A DNA stretch of 64,000 nucleotides from an uncultured Alphaproteobacteria bacterium. GTDB lineage: Bacteria > Pseudomonadota > Alphaproteobacteria > Rhodobacterales > Rhodobacteraceae. The notes beneath the pieces are model-generated. The model had not been told where the DNA came from. It made no database searches and was given only the letters and a program-made list of their open reading frames with translations. The DNA lies in contig CACJUU010000002.1 of the NCBI GenBank assembly GCA_902596605.1, positions 93,672-157,671 on the forward strand. Reading direction: 5' to 3'. The translations under genes and the position numbers were made by a program. Shown here one piece after another: positions 18,848 to 28,369 of this stretch. Numbering within the stretch: the first letter of the stretch is position 1; each line of letters opens with the position of its first letter.

Positions 18848-20940
18848 AGATTATAATCAATTAAAACTTTAAACTCTTCCTCATTAACTTGTTTTATGCC
18901 TAATTCACTTGCTTTTTTGACTTTTGAACCTGGAGCTTGACCGACTACCAAGAAATCTACATTGTTCGATACTGATGTTAAAACCTTTGCCCCAGCCCTC
19001 TCGCAAATGGACTTCAACTCCGCTCTCGAAAATGCATTAAACGTACCTGTAAGAACCAACTTTTTATCAGTAATAGCTGTTTCAACTTTACTTAATTTAA
19101 TGAACTTTTCTATTTTTACATAATTTAGCAAATCCTCTAGTTTTTCTCTCTCTTTATAATCTGAAAAGAATCCAATGAGAGAAGTAACCATTAGCTGCCC
19201 AATTCCCTCAATTTCAAAAAGAAATTGCCCATCATTTTTTGCAATGCCAGCTTTAATAGCGTTATAAAAATAGTCCCATGATCCAAAATAACCGGCTAAA
19301 ATTTGCGATGCATTTTCTCCAATATGACGAATACCCAGAGAAAAAAGAAACCGATCGAGATTAATAAGTTTCGCTTTCTCAATTGAATGAAATAGATTTT
19401 GCAGCGACTTTTCACCCCAACCTTTTCCAAGAAAGTCAATCAAATTTAATTTATTTTTTGACTTTGCTTCTAATCGAAAAAAATCTGCAGGTTGTTGGAT
19501 TAGGTTTTTTTGATAAAACTCTTCGATAATTCTTCCCCCTAGACCATCAATATTAAAAGCTTTTTTAGAAACAAAATGCTTCAGACCCGCAATCACCTGC
19601 GCATCACAGTTCTGAAAATTATAACACCTTATTGCAGAGTCCGTTTTGTCAACTTTTACTTCAGCTCCACAGGAGGGGCAGAAGTCCGGGAAAACAAATG
19701 GTTTCGATGTTAAGTTTCTTTTAGAAATATCTACATCTTTAATTTTCGGAATTACATCTCCTGCCCTATAAACTGTAACCCAATCACCTTTTCTAATATC
19801 GGCACCATCCCTAATTTTATTGCCTTTATTATCTAAACCTTTTATAAAATCTCTATTGTGCAATGTTGCACTGGAGACTATCACCCCACCTATATTCACA
19901 GGCTTCAACTTTGCTACTGGTGACAAAGTTCCTGTTCTACCTATTTGAATTTCAATATCTTCAATAATTGTTATGGACAGCTCAGCTGGAAACTTGTGTG
20001 CGATAGCCCATCGAGGTGATGAAGATCTAAAACCAAGCCTCTGTTGCAAACTAAAATTGTTAACCTTATATACTATGCCATCAATGTCGTAATCGAGTTC
20101 TGTTCTCATAGAGAAAACTTTTTCGTAATACTGCAAGAGTTCTTTTAAACTGGTAAAAACTTTAGAAATATCGTTTGTTTTAAACCCTATATCGTTAAAA
20201 ACTTTCAGTAACATCGCCTGACTATCGGCCAATTGGTGTGTAGCATTTCCAACAGAGTATGCAAAAAAGCATAAGTTTTTGTTTCTATTCTTATTTGACT
20301 TAAACTGTCTTAGTGTACCAGATGCTGCATTTCTTGGGTTTGAAAACGTCTTGCTGCCCGCTTTTTCAAGTTCTTCATTTAATTCTCTGAAGGTTGAATT
20401 GGGGAAGTAAACTTCTCCTCTTATTTCAAGCGTATCGATTTTTATCGGTATCGATATTGGTACATCTGGTATCAGTCGAGCATTATCTGTAACATCCTCT
20501 CCAATGTGACCATCACCTCTGGTCAAAGCTTGAAATAAAATACCATTTTTATAGATCAATGATAAGGATAGACCGTCAATCTTTGGTTCAAAAACTAAGT
20601 CAATATTCTCGCTTTCGGATAAATCTAGAAATGATCTTATTTGTTTTATGAAATTAAAGATATCCTCATTATTAAACGCGTTCGAAAGAGAGTACATTGG
20701 TGTAAGATGCTTAACTTTTTTAAACCTTGAGTTTGGCGTCACTCCAACTTTATCTAAAATGCTATATTGATCTTCTAATTCTGGGTATATCGATAGCAGT
20801 TTCTGGAATTCAGAAATGTTCTGATCATACTCCTGGTCTGTAATGTCCGATTGATTGAGGTTAAAATACGCCTCTCTTGATTTGGTTATTATCTCTGATA
20901 GCTCTTGGAGCCTCGATATTGCTTTAGATTTTGTTAACAA
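18844..20940 (-). CDS. ligA: NAD-dependent DNA ligase
   Basis: 698 aa. Adenylation lysine in FEPKIDGLSLSL; nucleotide-binding GEVYFPNSTF and NPRNAASGTLRQ; C4 zinc finger CPSCGAEV...CYNFQNC; helix-hairpin-helix segments around GLGGRIIEEF and GIRHIGENAS; and a C-terminal BRCT domain (LVLTGTFNAFSRAELKSI). Start is TTG at the end of a 128-base gap shared with divergent mnmA. Confidence 0.97.
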   Translation of the reverse strand: MLTKSKAISRLQELSEIITKSREAYFNLNQSDITDQEYDQNISEFQKLLSIYPELEDQYSILDKVGVTPNSRFKKVKHLTPMYSLSNAFNNEDIFNFIKQIRSFLDLSESENIDLVFEPKIDGLSLSLIYKNGILFQALTRGDGHIGEDVTDNARLIPDVPISIPIKIDTLEIRGEVYFPNSTFRELNEELEKAGSKTFSNPRNAASGTLRQFKSNKNRNKNLCFFAYSVGNATHQLADSQAMLLKVFNDIGFKTNDISKVFTSLKELLQYYEKVFSMRTELDYDIDGIVYKVNNFSLQQRLGFRSSSPRWAIAHKFPAELSITIIEDIEIQIGRTGTLSPVAKLKPVNIGGVIVSSATLHNRDFIKGLDNKGNKIRDGADIRKGDWVTVYRAGDVIPKIKDVDISKRNLTSKPFVFPDFCPSCGAEVKVDKTDSAIRCYNFQNCDAQVIAGLKHFVSKKAFNIDGLGGRIIEEFYQKNLIQQPADFFRLEAKSKNKLNLIDFLGKGWGEKSLQNLFHSIEKAKLINLDRFLFSLGIRHIGENASQILAGYFGSWDYFYNAIKAGIAKNDGQFLFEIEGIGQLMVTSLIGFFSDYKEREKLEDLLNYVKIEKFIKLSKVETAITDKKLVLTGTFNAFSRAELKSICERAGAKVLTSVSNNVDFLVVGQAPGSKVKKASELGIKQVNEEEFKVLIDYNL

Positions 20941-21068
20941 CTAAAACCCTATGAATATGTACTTTTAGATTACTGATTTTTTTATACACTTCAAACGTAG
21001 TTTCAAGTAGTTTCTAAGATATCAATAATTTTATTTGATTGATCGACAATCTTATCTAGGTTAGAGAC

Positions 21069-22193
21069 ATGACCATGAATGAATTAGGCATAAATAAAAG
21101 ACCAGAAGACACCAGAGTAGTAGTCGCAATGTCAGGCGGCGTGGATAGTTCGGTAGCGGCTGCTGTTTTAAAAGGAAAAGGCTTTAATGTAATAGGTCTG
21201 ACCATGAAATTGTTTGATTACAAGAAAATAAATAAAAATAGCAAAACGTGTTGCGCAGGCACAGACATTATGGATGCAAAAAAAGCAGCGGCAGAAATTG
21301 GCATTCCTCATTACGTCGTCAATTTTGAGAAAGAATTCCGACAAAAGGTAATAGAAGATTTTATAAGTAGCTATTCGGGTGGAACAACACCGATTCCCTG
21401 CATTCGATGCAACGAACGCATAAAATTTAAAGATTTAATTGCAAAGGCAAAAGAATTAAATGCAGACTGCTTAGCGACAGGGCATTATGTTAAACGCGTT
21501 GAAGTAGAAAACACTGTTCAACTTCATATAGCCAGCAATCCAGAAAAAGATCAAAGCTATTTTTTGTTTACAGTTACTCCTGAGGAATTGAAATTTTTAA
21601 GATTTCCACTAGGCTCAGTAAAATCTAAATCTGAGACACGCGATCTCGCTAGAAAATATAACCTAAAGGTTGCTGAGAAAAGTGAAAGTCAAGATATATG
21701 CTTCGTTCCAGACGGATCTTACTCTGAGGCAATTAAAAAACTAAGGCCAAACGCCTCAATTCCAGGAGACATAATTAATTTGGATGGAGACGTTGTCGGC
21801 ACCCACGAAGGTATAATTAAATATACGGTTGGGCAAAGAAAAGGCATAGGAATTCAAGCATCAGAACCAATGTTTGTCTTGGACATATGCGCTAATACAA
21901 ATACCATCACTATTGGCCCCAGAGAAGCTCTCCGGCAAGCAAAATTTTATATTGACAATGTTAATTGGCTAGATGACACCTCTTTTGATGACCTTATTGG
22001 ATCAACAAAAAATGTTCTTGTTAAGACACGATATCAAAGAACACCAACAATGGCAGACGTTAGCCCTTTACCAAATAAAAGAGCATTGGTAACCCTTTTT
22101 AATAAGGAAGAGGGTATATCACCTGGCCAAGCTTGTGTTTTTTATTGTGGAGAAAAAATACGAGTATTGGGAGGAGGATGGATTACAAAATGA
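21069..22193 (+). CDS. mnmA: tRNA 2-thiouridylase MnmA
   Basis: 374 aa. ATP PP-loop motif [12 protein letters not shown] near the N-terminus, catalytic nucleophile region [16 protein letters not shown], and the second catalytic cysteine in [11 protein letters not shown]. It adds sulfur at U34 of Glu/Gln/Lys tRNAs, drawing on the cell's cysteine desulfurase. Two ATGs lie two codons apart at the start (MTMNELG); the first is kept. Confidence 0.96.
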   Translation: MTMNELGINKRPEDTRVVVAMSGGVDSSVAAAVLKGKGFNVIGLTMKLFDYKKINKNSKTCCAGTDIMDAKKAAAEIGIPHYVVNFEKEFRQKVIEDFISSYSGGTTPIPCIRCNERIKFKDLIAKAKELNADCLATGHYVKRVEVENTVQLHIASNPEKDQSYFLFTVTPEELKFLRFPLGSVKSKSETRDLARKYNLKVAEKSESQDICFVPDGSYSEAIKKLRPNASIPGDIINLDGDVVGTHEGIIKYTVGQRKGIGIQASEPMFVLDICANTNTITIGPREALRQAKFYIDNVNWLDDTSFDDLIGSTKNVLVKTRYQRTPTMADVSPLPNKRALVTLFNKEEGISPGQACVFYCGEKIRVLGGGWITK

Positions 22194-22206
22194 ATTGGGT
22201 TTTGAT

Positions 22207-22968
22207 ATGACAATAATTATTTCACCTGCAAAAAAGCTTACACCAACTAATAATAGCCTCGGGGTTGAGACAACAAGAAGTGAATTTCCTGATAAACTTA
22301 ACGAAATAATAGATTACGCTAAATCATTAAGTGAGAAAGATTTAATTGATAAAATGAAAATCAGTTCCTCTTTAGCTCAGCTTAACTTTGATCGGTTTCA
22401 AAAATTTCAAAATAGACCAAGCTCAAATGCAACAACACAAGCAATTTACACTTTTAAAGGAGATACTTATGTTGGCCTGAAAGCCGAAAACTTTACACAA
22501 GATGATTTGCTTTTTGCACAGCAAAATTTATTAATTATTTCTGGACTATACGGGATGCTAAAGCCTCTTGATGGAATTCAACCCTATCGATTTGAGATGG
22601 GAACAAAAATTGACTTTAATGGATACAAGTCACTTTATGAGTTTTGGATGGATCCACTATTTGAATTCATAAAGAAGAGGCTAGAGAAAAATAAAAATGG
22701 GATACTTAATCTTGCTTCAGAAGAGTATTCAAAGGCACTCAATTTCAATAAACTAGGTTGCAAGTTAGTTACCCCAACATTTAAGACAAAGAAAAACGGA
22801 GAATTGAAAACAGTTGGTATACTCTCAAAAAGAGCAAGAGGAATGATGGCAAATTATGTGATTAAGAATAAAATTAAAGAGTATGCAAAAGTTAATGAAT
22901 TTTCAGAAGACGGTTATGCATATTGCGAGAAACTCAGCACCGTATCAAGACCGGTTTTTATAAAATAA
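22207..22968 (+). CDS. yaaA: YaaA family peroxide-stress protein (DUF328)
   Basis: Recognised from MTIIISPAKKL at the start, SGLYGMLKPLDGIQPYRFEMGT in the middle and LASEEYSKAL near the end. I start at ATG 22207, 254 aa, because the family begins with this motif; the track version reads 24 residues out of the mnmA gene. YaaA binds DNA and protects against Fenton damage in E. coli. It overlaps the convergent unknown gene by 11 bases. Confidence 0.92.
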   Translation: MTIIISPAKKLTPTNNSLGVETTRSEFPDKLNEIIDYAKSLSEKDLIDKMKISSSLAQLNFDRFQKFQNRPSSNATTQAIYTFKGDTYVGLKAENFTQDDLLFAQQNLLIISGLYGMLKPLDGIQPYRFEMGTKIDFNGYKSLYEFWMDPLFEFIKKRLEKNKNGILNLASEEYSKALNFNKLGCKLVTPTFKTKKNGELKTVGILSKRARGMMANYVIKNKIKEYAKVNEFSEDGYAYCEKLSTVSRPVFIK

Positions 22969-23260
22969 CTCCTTTTGAGTTTTTATTTCTTCTTTTCCGT
23001 CTTATTCCCAACTTTTTTTTTTGACCCTCAATTAATAATTCTGTCATAGGGTGATCAGGAAACCTTAACGCGTACGCTTTTATTAATTCAGTAATAGCTT
23101 CACCTTGATCAATGCTTTGATCCAGAGAAATAAGCCAATCGAAAAATATAACTCTACAAGAGCTACAATCAATATTCTCTATGTTATAAGCCTCAAAGAT
23201 CAAACCTTTTTCATCACAATAAATATCACCTTTAAAAATTTTACTTTTTTTGTCGCTCAC
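22958..23260 (-). CDS. Uncharacterised protein at end of ccm cluster
   Basis: 100 aa, no family recognised. It starts four bases after ccmH and therefore looks co-transcribed. The middle holds two cysteines (IDCSSCRVIFF) plus one near the N-terminus (IYCDEKG), and the C-terminus is strongly basic (GIRRKRRNKN). The CxxC spacing could mean metal binding or thiol chemistry linked to cytochrome c maturation, but this is inference. Confidence 0.65.
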   Translation of the reverse strand: MSDKKSKIFKGDIYCDEKGLIFEAYNIENIDCSSCRVIFFDWLISLDQSIDQGEAITELIKAYALRFPDHPMTELLIEGQKKKLGIRRKRRNKNSKGVIL

Positions 23261-23264
23261 AGTC

Positions 23265-23657
23265 TTATTTGCCTTTCTTTGGGTTTATAAAAACTAATAA
23301 AATCATAATGAAACTAAATATAAAAATAAATGGACCAAAGAGGTATAAAAAAATATTGTAGCCTGTAAATTCAGGCTTAAATAGAATGTAAGAACCGTAT
23401 TTCGATACTAAAAATTCCTCAATCTCGTCATCTGTGCGACCTTCAACTAACTGCTCCCGTATAAAAAGGCGAAGATCTTTAGCAAACTCTGCCTCGGAAC
23501 TATCTATGTTTTCATTCTGACATACTAGACAACGGATATTCGAACTCAAATTTCTAGCTCTATCCTCTAATTTTGCATCACTTAAAAACTCAGATGGCTC
23601 AACAGCAAAAGCTTTTGAGGTTAAAACAAAAATAAAAAAAAAATAGTGCAACCGCAT
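23265..23657 (-). CDS. ccmH: Cytochrome c maturation protein CcmH
   Basis: 130 aa with signal peptide (LTSKAFA), the redox motif RCLVCQNENIDSS, the helical SRxxA-like region and a C-terminal transmembrane span (LYLFGPFIFIFSFIMILL). CcmH reduces or presents apocytochrome c for heme attachment together with CcmF. It begins 12 bases after ccmF. A CcmG thioredoxin gene, often found between these two, is not here. Confidence 0.94.
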   Translation of the reverse strand: MRLHYFFFIFVLTSKAFAVEPSEFLSDAKLEDRARNLSSNIRCLVCQNENIDSSEAEFAKDLRLFIREQLVEGRTDDEIEEFLVSKYGSYILFKPEFTGYNIFLYLFGPFIFIFSFIMILLVFINPKKGK

Positions 23658-23669
23658 TAGTTTATAACT

Positions 23670-25604
23670 TTATGCCTTAAATTTATTATATGGGCTGAAA
23701 TATAGAAGGCTGATAAATGCACCTAGCGCAATTAATATTACCCCGAACCAAATAAAAGATATGAAAGGTTTAATGTACGTTCTCACCACCCAAGCATTTT
23801 CATCTATTTTATCTCCAAGAACCATATAAAAATCATCAGACAGCGTCGGCTTTATAGACGCTTCAGTTGTTACTTCATTACGTGAAGGATAGAGCCGTTT
23901 TTCTGGTATTAATTCACCAACAAGCTTGTTATCATTTAGCACTTCAAATGAACCTGAAACTTTCTTAAAGTTTTTTTCTACTGAGTAATCAATACCTTTG
24001 AATACTATTTGGTATGATTTGAGATAATAACTCTCGCCTACTTCAACTTCTCGAATATCCTCTACTTCCCAACTTGTTACTGCAGTGACTCCAAAAATAA
24101 GTAATCCGAAGCCAAAGTGAGCACAAGTCCGCCCAATCAATCTCGAATTTAATATCAGTGAACGCTTCAAGCTGCCTATAAAGTCAAGTTGGGATTTAAA
24201 AGAAGAGGTAAATTCTAAAATACTGCCCAAACAAACCCATGAAGACAGAAAAAGTCCGATAAATGTCAAAAGTTTAAAATCTTTCCATATGAATGCGCTA
24301 GCTGATAAGGCTACAGAAAAAAAGATAAGGCCTATTATTGTTCCGATATTACTAAAATTTTTACCCTTCCAACGAATTTTGCTGGCGATAGGCAGCATGA
24401 AGGCAAAAATTATTACAAAGGGTGTTAGCGATACCTCATAAAAAGGTTCACCGACTGACACTTGTTCGCCGAAAATTGCCTCAATTATAAAAGGCCAAAT
24501 AGTGCCTAAAAAAACAATTGTTGCTATAACTAATAACGTTAAATTCTGCACCATAATCCAAAGCTCTTTGGAAGCGAAGTTTAGCTTCATAAAATTTTTA
24601 TGATTGGATCTTTTTGTAATGTAAATTACTACACTTGAGGCAATTGCTAAAAATATTATCAACAGAATAAATAATCCTCTTGAGGGATCATTTGCAAAAG
24701 CGTGAACAGAGGTTATTAATCCAGATCGAACGACAAAGGTCCCGATCATCGAAAAAGAAAATCCCATGATCGACAATAGAATTGTCCAATTTAGTAAAGA
24801 GCTTCTCCTTTCAAGGATTAAAATACTGTGAATTAGAGCGAGGTTTATCAACCAAGGAAGCAAAGAGACATTTTCAACTGGGTCCCAGAACCACCAACCT
24901 CCCCAACCTAGCTCATAATAGGCCCAGATACTTCCTAATAATATTCCAAGTGTTAGGAAAACAAAAGGAATTAAAGACCAAAATCTTATTAGTCTGACGA
25001 TATTTATCGTATGGTCTTTTGTTAATAAAAATCCTACCGCTATAGAGAAGGGAATTGAAAGGCCTAAATATCCAAGGTACAAAATTGGGGGGTGTGCCAC
25101 GAGAAGCACATCCTGTAAAATTGGATTGAGATCTTGACCGTTCAAAGGCGGAAATTCAAGCCTCTCGAATGGATTTGATAAAATTAAAAGATAAAATAAA
25201 AAAAGAGCTGTTGTCGATAATTGAACAAGAATTACGTTTCTTACTAAGGCCGTTGGATAATCACTTGAGCTTGCCTGGAATAAAAATAAATATGCGGAAA
25301 GAATGAGCACCCATAATAACATAGAACCTTCGTGGTTGCCCCAAGCGCCTGCGACTTTATATAAAATGGGCTTTAGCGCGTGTGAATTATTCGCAACAAG
25401 TTTTACCGAGAAGTCAGAGTTGATAAAGCTTGCAATCAACAATAAAAAAGAAATTGATAATAAGGTGAATAGGAGACTTTCAAGTCTATTAAAAAATCTT
25501 GTATATCCTGCCAGAACCGATCTAGTTGAAATACTGTTAGCTATCAAACCAAGGTTAAGACAGAACGCAGATATTAAAAGAAAATGCCCTAATTCGCTGA
25601 TCAT
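23670..25604 (-). CDS. ccmF: Cytochrome c maturation heme lyase CcmF
   Basis: 644 aa polytopic membrane protein. The tryptophan-rich heme-handling motif WGGWWFWDPVENVSLLPWLI and the upstream AGAWGNHEGSMLLWVLIL block are diagnostic. CcmF transfers heme to the CxxCH motifs of apocytochromes in the periplasm. It is the centre of a minus-strand cluster that starts with two small unknown genes and continues to ccmH. Confidence 0.97.
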   Translation of the reverse strand: MISELGHFLLISAFCLNLGLIANSISTRSVLAGYTRFFNRLESLLFTLLSISFLLLIASFINSDFSVKLVANNSHALKPILYKVAGAWGNHEGSMLLWVLILSAYLFLFQASSSDYPTALVRNVILVQLSTTALFLFYLLILSNPFERLEFPPLNGQDLNPILQDVLLVAHPPILYLGYLGLSIPFSIAVGFLLTKDHTINIVRLIRFWSLIPFVFLTLGILLGSIWAYYELGWGGWWFWDPVENVSLLPWLINLALIHSILILERRSSLLNWTILLSIMGFSFSMIGTFVVRSGLITSVHAFANDPSRGLFILLIIFLAIASSVVIYITKRSNHKNFMKLNFASKELWIMVQNLTLLVIATIVFLGTIWPFIIEAIFGEQVSVGEPFYEVSLTPFVIIFAFMLPIASKIRWKGKNFSNIGTIIGLIFFSVALSASAFIWKDFKLLTFIGLFLSSWVCLGSILEFTSSFKSQLDFIGSLKRSLILNSRLIGRTCAHFGFGLLIFGVTAVTSWEVEDIREVEVGESYYLKSYQIVFKGIDYSVEKNFKKVSGSFEVLNDNKLVGELIPEKRLYPSRNEVTTEASIKPTLSDDFYMVLGDKIDENAWVVRTYIKPFISFIWFGVILIALGAFISLLYFSPYNKFKA

Positions 25605-25658
25605 GATTGATAAATCAATTAAGGCTTATTTATAAAAAAGCAACCTAATTCTTTTTAA

Positions 25659-25883
25659 TTATTTTTTTACGTTTTCTAAAAAGGATTTATGGTACTTTTT
25701 ATTTAAATCTAGCGCAAACTCTAGATCTTTTTTGTCAACCTGAATCGCTATCTGACTAAGGATACCTGCTAAAGCCTCTTCACGAGAAAGGTCAACCTTC
25801 ATTAAATTATTCAGGGCTATTTCTACAATCTCAGCAATAGCTTTTGCTTTAACTGCAGTTTCATTCAATTCTTCATCTAACAT
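25659..25883 (-). CDS. Uncharacterised small helical protein
   Basis: 74 aa, no family recognised. Composition suggests an all-helical soluble protein (alternating Leu/Ile/Ala with Glu/Lys, no cysteine). TCCTTT on the plus strand just past the start (AAAGGA in transcript sense) supplies a ribosome site near the ATG. It lies between a two-span membrane unknown and ccmF, in the same direction. Confidence 0.65.
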   Translation of the reverse strand: MLDEELNETAVKAKAIAEIVEIALNNLMKVDLSREEALAGILSQIAIQVDKKDLEFALDLNKKYHKSFLENVKK

Positions 25884-25927
25884 GTCATTTTCCTTTATTC
25901 TAATTTTTATTGCAAGGATCAGACCAA

Positions 25928-26752
25928 TTATTTGATATTTGGTAAACTTTTTAGCATTGGATGTAATTTTGGCAAATCATGATGATTAATATTTACGATA
26001 CTCTTTGACAATTGGGCTTTGCTACTGTCTTTAAAATCTTGGGTAATCATAACCAAAAAATTAATTTCACTATTTTGAACATATTGCTCATACTGCTTCA
26101 AATCTATATTAACTTTTTTGGCGTGGGAAAAAACTAGAACCCCTACAATCATTCCATTTTTTTCGAAAAGATCGAATAAGATTTTTACACTCTCCTCCCC
26201 TCTTCTTATTTTCCAGCCTAAAAGGATTAATGATTGTTTTACCCAACTGACATAGCTAGAATCCTCTTGAGGAAAAAAAGAGGGCTCAAACAAATGATTT
26301 GAATTTTTCTCAATTAAATCATTCATTAATTTCAAAATAATGTCTTTCAACTCTTGCTTAGAAACCATTTCAAAATTCAAAGACAGCGATAAAACAAAAT
26401 CAGATACGATGTTCCTCTTTATATCCAATACGCTAGATAGATCTTGATTTGAGTAAACATTTCTTTTGAAAATAGACAGTATTTTTGTTTGTTCTCGTTT
26501 AAATGTTTCAATAGCTTCAGATATCTCAATGTTATCGTTATCAATACCCTCCAAAGCGAAATCTTTTACTTGTGACTCTTGTGTAACATTGGTAGGTGAG
26601 GTTTCGATCAGCCTGTAAAAAATAACTGAAATAATAAGCGTACAAATAAACAACCCAATAAATGTTATATCAGCACTTAAAACCCCGTACATTAAAGCTA
26701 TTAAGCTAACGATAGTAAAAAACCAAATAAGAAATTGATAAAAGCTTGTCAT
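25928..26752 (-). CDS. Uncharacterised membrane-anchored protein
   Basis: 274 aa, not recognised. Two hydrophobic spans fill residues 1-48, then a soluble charged domain. The C-terminal third (WVKQSLILLGWKIRRGEES followed by VGVLVFSHAKKVNID) has the rough layout of a degenerate restriction-endonuclease-like (Mrr-type) fold, in which a glycine-tryptophan turn precedes core strands, but no D-ExK/QxK set is evident. Divergent from msrP. Confidence 0.65.
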   Translation of the reverse strand: MTSFYQFLIWFFTIVSLIALMYGVLSADITFIGLFICTLIISVIFYRLIETSPTNVTQESQVKDFALEGIDNDNIEISEAIETFKREQTKILSIFKRNVYSNQDLSSVLDIKRNIVSDFVLSLSLNFEMVSKQELKDIILKLMNDLIEKNSNHLFEPSFFPQEDSSYVSWVKQSLILLGWKIRRGEESVKILFDLFEKNGMIVGVLVFSHAKKVNIDLKQYEQYVQNSEINFLVMITQDFKDSSKAQLSKSIVNINHHDLPKLHPMLKSLPNIK

Positions 26753-26835
26753 AAAAAATTTTAATAACTATTGCCTTCTACGGAAATAGAACTACCATGA
26801 TGCACGGAGTTGTCAATATCATTGGATAATATATT

Positions 26836-27735
26836 TTGAAGATTTTAAAGTATAGCGACGTTACGCCTCATAATCTTTATTTAAATCGTCGAAAATTCGT
26901 CGAAGCATTAGGCCTTACCTCACTAGCTTTTGTCGCCACCCCAACAACAGCGAAACCAAGTTATTCCACTAGTGCAAAGCCAAATACTATTGACGAGATA
27001 ACAAACTATAACAATTTTTATGAATTTGGCACATCAAAAACTGATCCTGCTAAATACGCGCATAGTTTAACAACTGATCCTTGGGAAATTATATTTGATG
27101 GAGTTTCTCAAAATAAGAAAAGATTTGATTTACCGGAAATCCTTAAAGGAAAAGCGATACAGGAAAGAATATATAGATTGCGTTGCGTTGAAGGCTGGTC
27201 CATGGTTATACCTTGGATAGGGTTCCCTTTGCGTGACCTAATTAATGAACTCGAAATAGATAATAACGCTAAATTCGTGGCATTTGAGACTGTTTATAGA
27301 CCCAAGGAAATGAGAGGGCAAAAGCGTGCAACTTTGGATTGGCCATATCGCGAAGGCTTGACTATAGAGGAAGCTTTACATCCACTTACGTTTATTGCTA
27401 CTGGTTTATACGGCAACGAGTTACCAAACCAAAATGGAGCACCGTTCCGGCTCGTGATACCATGGAAGTATGGCTTTAAATCAATAAAATCAATCAATAA
27501 AATTTCATTTATGAAAGAGCAACCTTACACTACATGGAGTTCAGAAAGCCCCAGGGAATATGGCTTCTATTCCAATGTAAACCCAAATGTTGATCATCCT
27601 CGATGGTCGCAAGCAACTGAAAGAGTAATAGGTGAAGGCCTTTTTGGTGAAAGACGAAAAACTGAGCTGTTTAATGGATATGTCGAAGAAGTTGGAGATC
27701 TTTACAAAGGTATGGATCTGAAAAAATACTACTAA
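26836..27735 (+). CDS. msrP: Protein-methionine-sulfoxide reductase catalytic subunit MsrP
   Basis: 299 aa molybdenum-cofactor enzyme that repairs oxidised methionines in periplasmic proteins. The N-terminus has a twin-arginine export motif (NRRKFVEALGLTSLAF); the Mo-ligating cysteine is in YRLRCVEGWSMVIPW, and PFRLVIPWKYGFKSIKSI is the family core. It starts at TTG. MsrQ follows four bases later. Confidence 0.95.
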   Translation: MKILKYSDVTPHNLYLNRRKFVEALGLTSLAFVATPTTAKPSYSTSAKPNTIDEITNYNNFYEFGTSKTDPAKYAHSLTTDPWEIIFDGVSQNKKRFDLPEILKGKAIQERIYRLRCVEGWSMVIPWIGFPLRDLINELEIDNNAKFVAFETVYRPKEMRGQKRATLDWPYREGLTIEEALHPLTFIATGLYGNELPNQNGAPFRLVIPWKYGFKSIKSINKISFMKEQPYTTWSSESPREYGFYSNVNPNVDHPRWSQATERVIGEGLFGERRKTELFNGYVEEVGDLYKGMDLKKYY

Positions 27736-27739
27736 AATA

Positions 27740-28369
27740 ATGACTTTTAGCAGTTTGTTTAGATCTCTACCCATTTCATTGCTATATTGTATTTTACTAA
27801 TCCCAATACCCCTCTATTTTTATTGGGGGACAGTCAATCAACTAGGTCCCGACCCTCTGCGGTTTTTAGAGCATAAATACGGAGAACTTGGGCTTATATT
27901 TCTACTAATAACTCTTTCAATTTCACCACTTTTTAAATACGCGAAGATTAATTTAATGAGTTATAGACGTTGCATTGGATTGGTTGCATTTTATTATATC
28001 GTTTCCCACATTTGTGTATATTTTTTCCTCGATATCGGCCTCTCAATTGATATCTTGTTATCTGATCTACAAAAAAGATATTATATAATTGCAGGCTTTT
28101 TTGCTTTTATAACTTTAATACCCTTAGCGCTCACGTCGAATAATTTTGCACTTAGTAAATTAAATATCAAGACATGGAATAGGATCCACAGCTTTAACTA
28201 TATAGCAATAGTGTTATCAATTTTTCATTTCATTTTAATGTCTAAAACCTGGACAGGAGAGTTATATTTTTACACAGGCATAACAATTTTTATTCTCATT
28301 CTGAAGATAAAAAGCACTAAGTTTTATAAAAAACTTTCAACGTATTCCAAAGCCGACATTTCGAAATAG
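27740..28369 (+). CDS. msrQ: MsrQ heme-binding membrane subunit
   Basis: 209 aa with about six transmembrane spans and conserved histidines (for example in YIVSHICVYFF and WNRIHSFNYIAIVLSIFHF) that bind heme. It passes electrons from the quinone pool or a flavin reductase to MsrP. The last 46 bases overlap the convergent sirtuin-like gene. Confidence 0.93.
   Translation: MTFSSLFRSLPISLLYCILLIPIPLYFYWGTVNQLGPDPLRFLEHKYGELGLIFLLITLSISPLFKYAKINLMSYRRCIGLVAFYYIVSHICVYFFLDIGLSIDILLSDLQKRYYIIAGFFAFITLIPLALTSNNFALSKLNIKTWNRIHSFNYIAIVLSIFHFILMSKTWTGELYFYTGITIFILILKIKSTKFYKKLSTYSKADISK

Noticed and set aside
20990-21017. TTTCAAGTAGTTTC-like sequence upstream of mnmA resembling the integrase arm repeats
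   Set aside because: Imperfect heptamers, no att core and no island genes nearby; likely chance in AT-rich leader.
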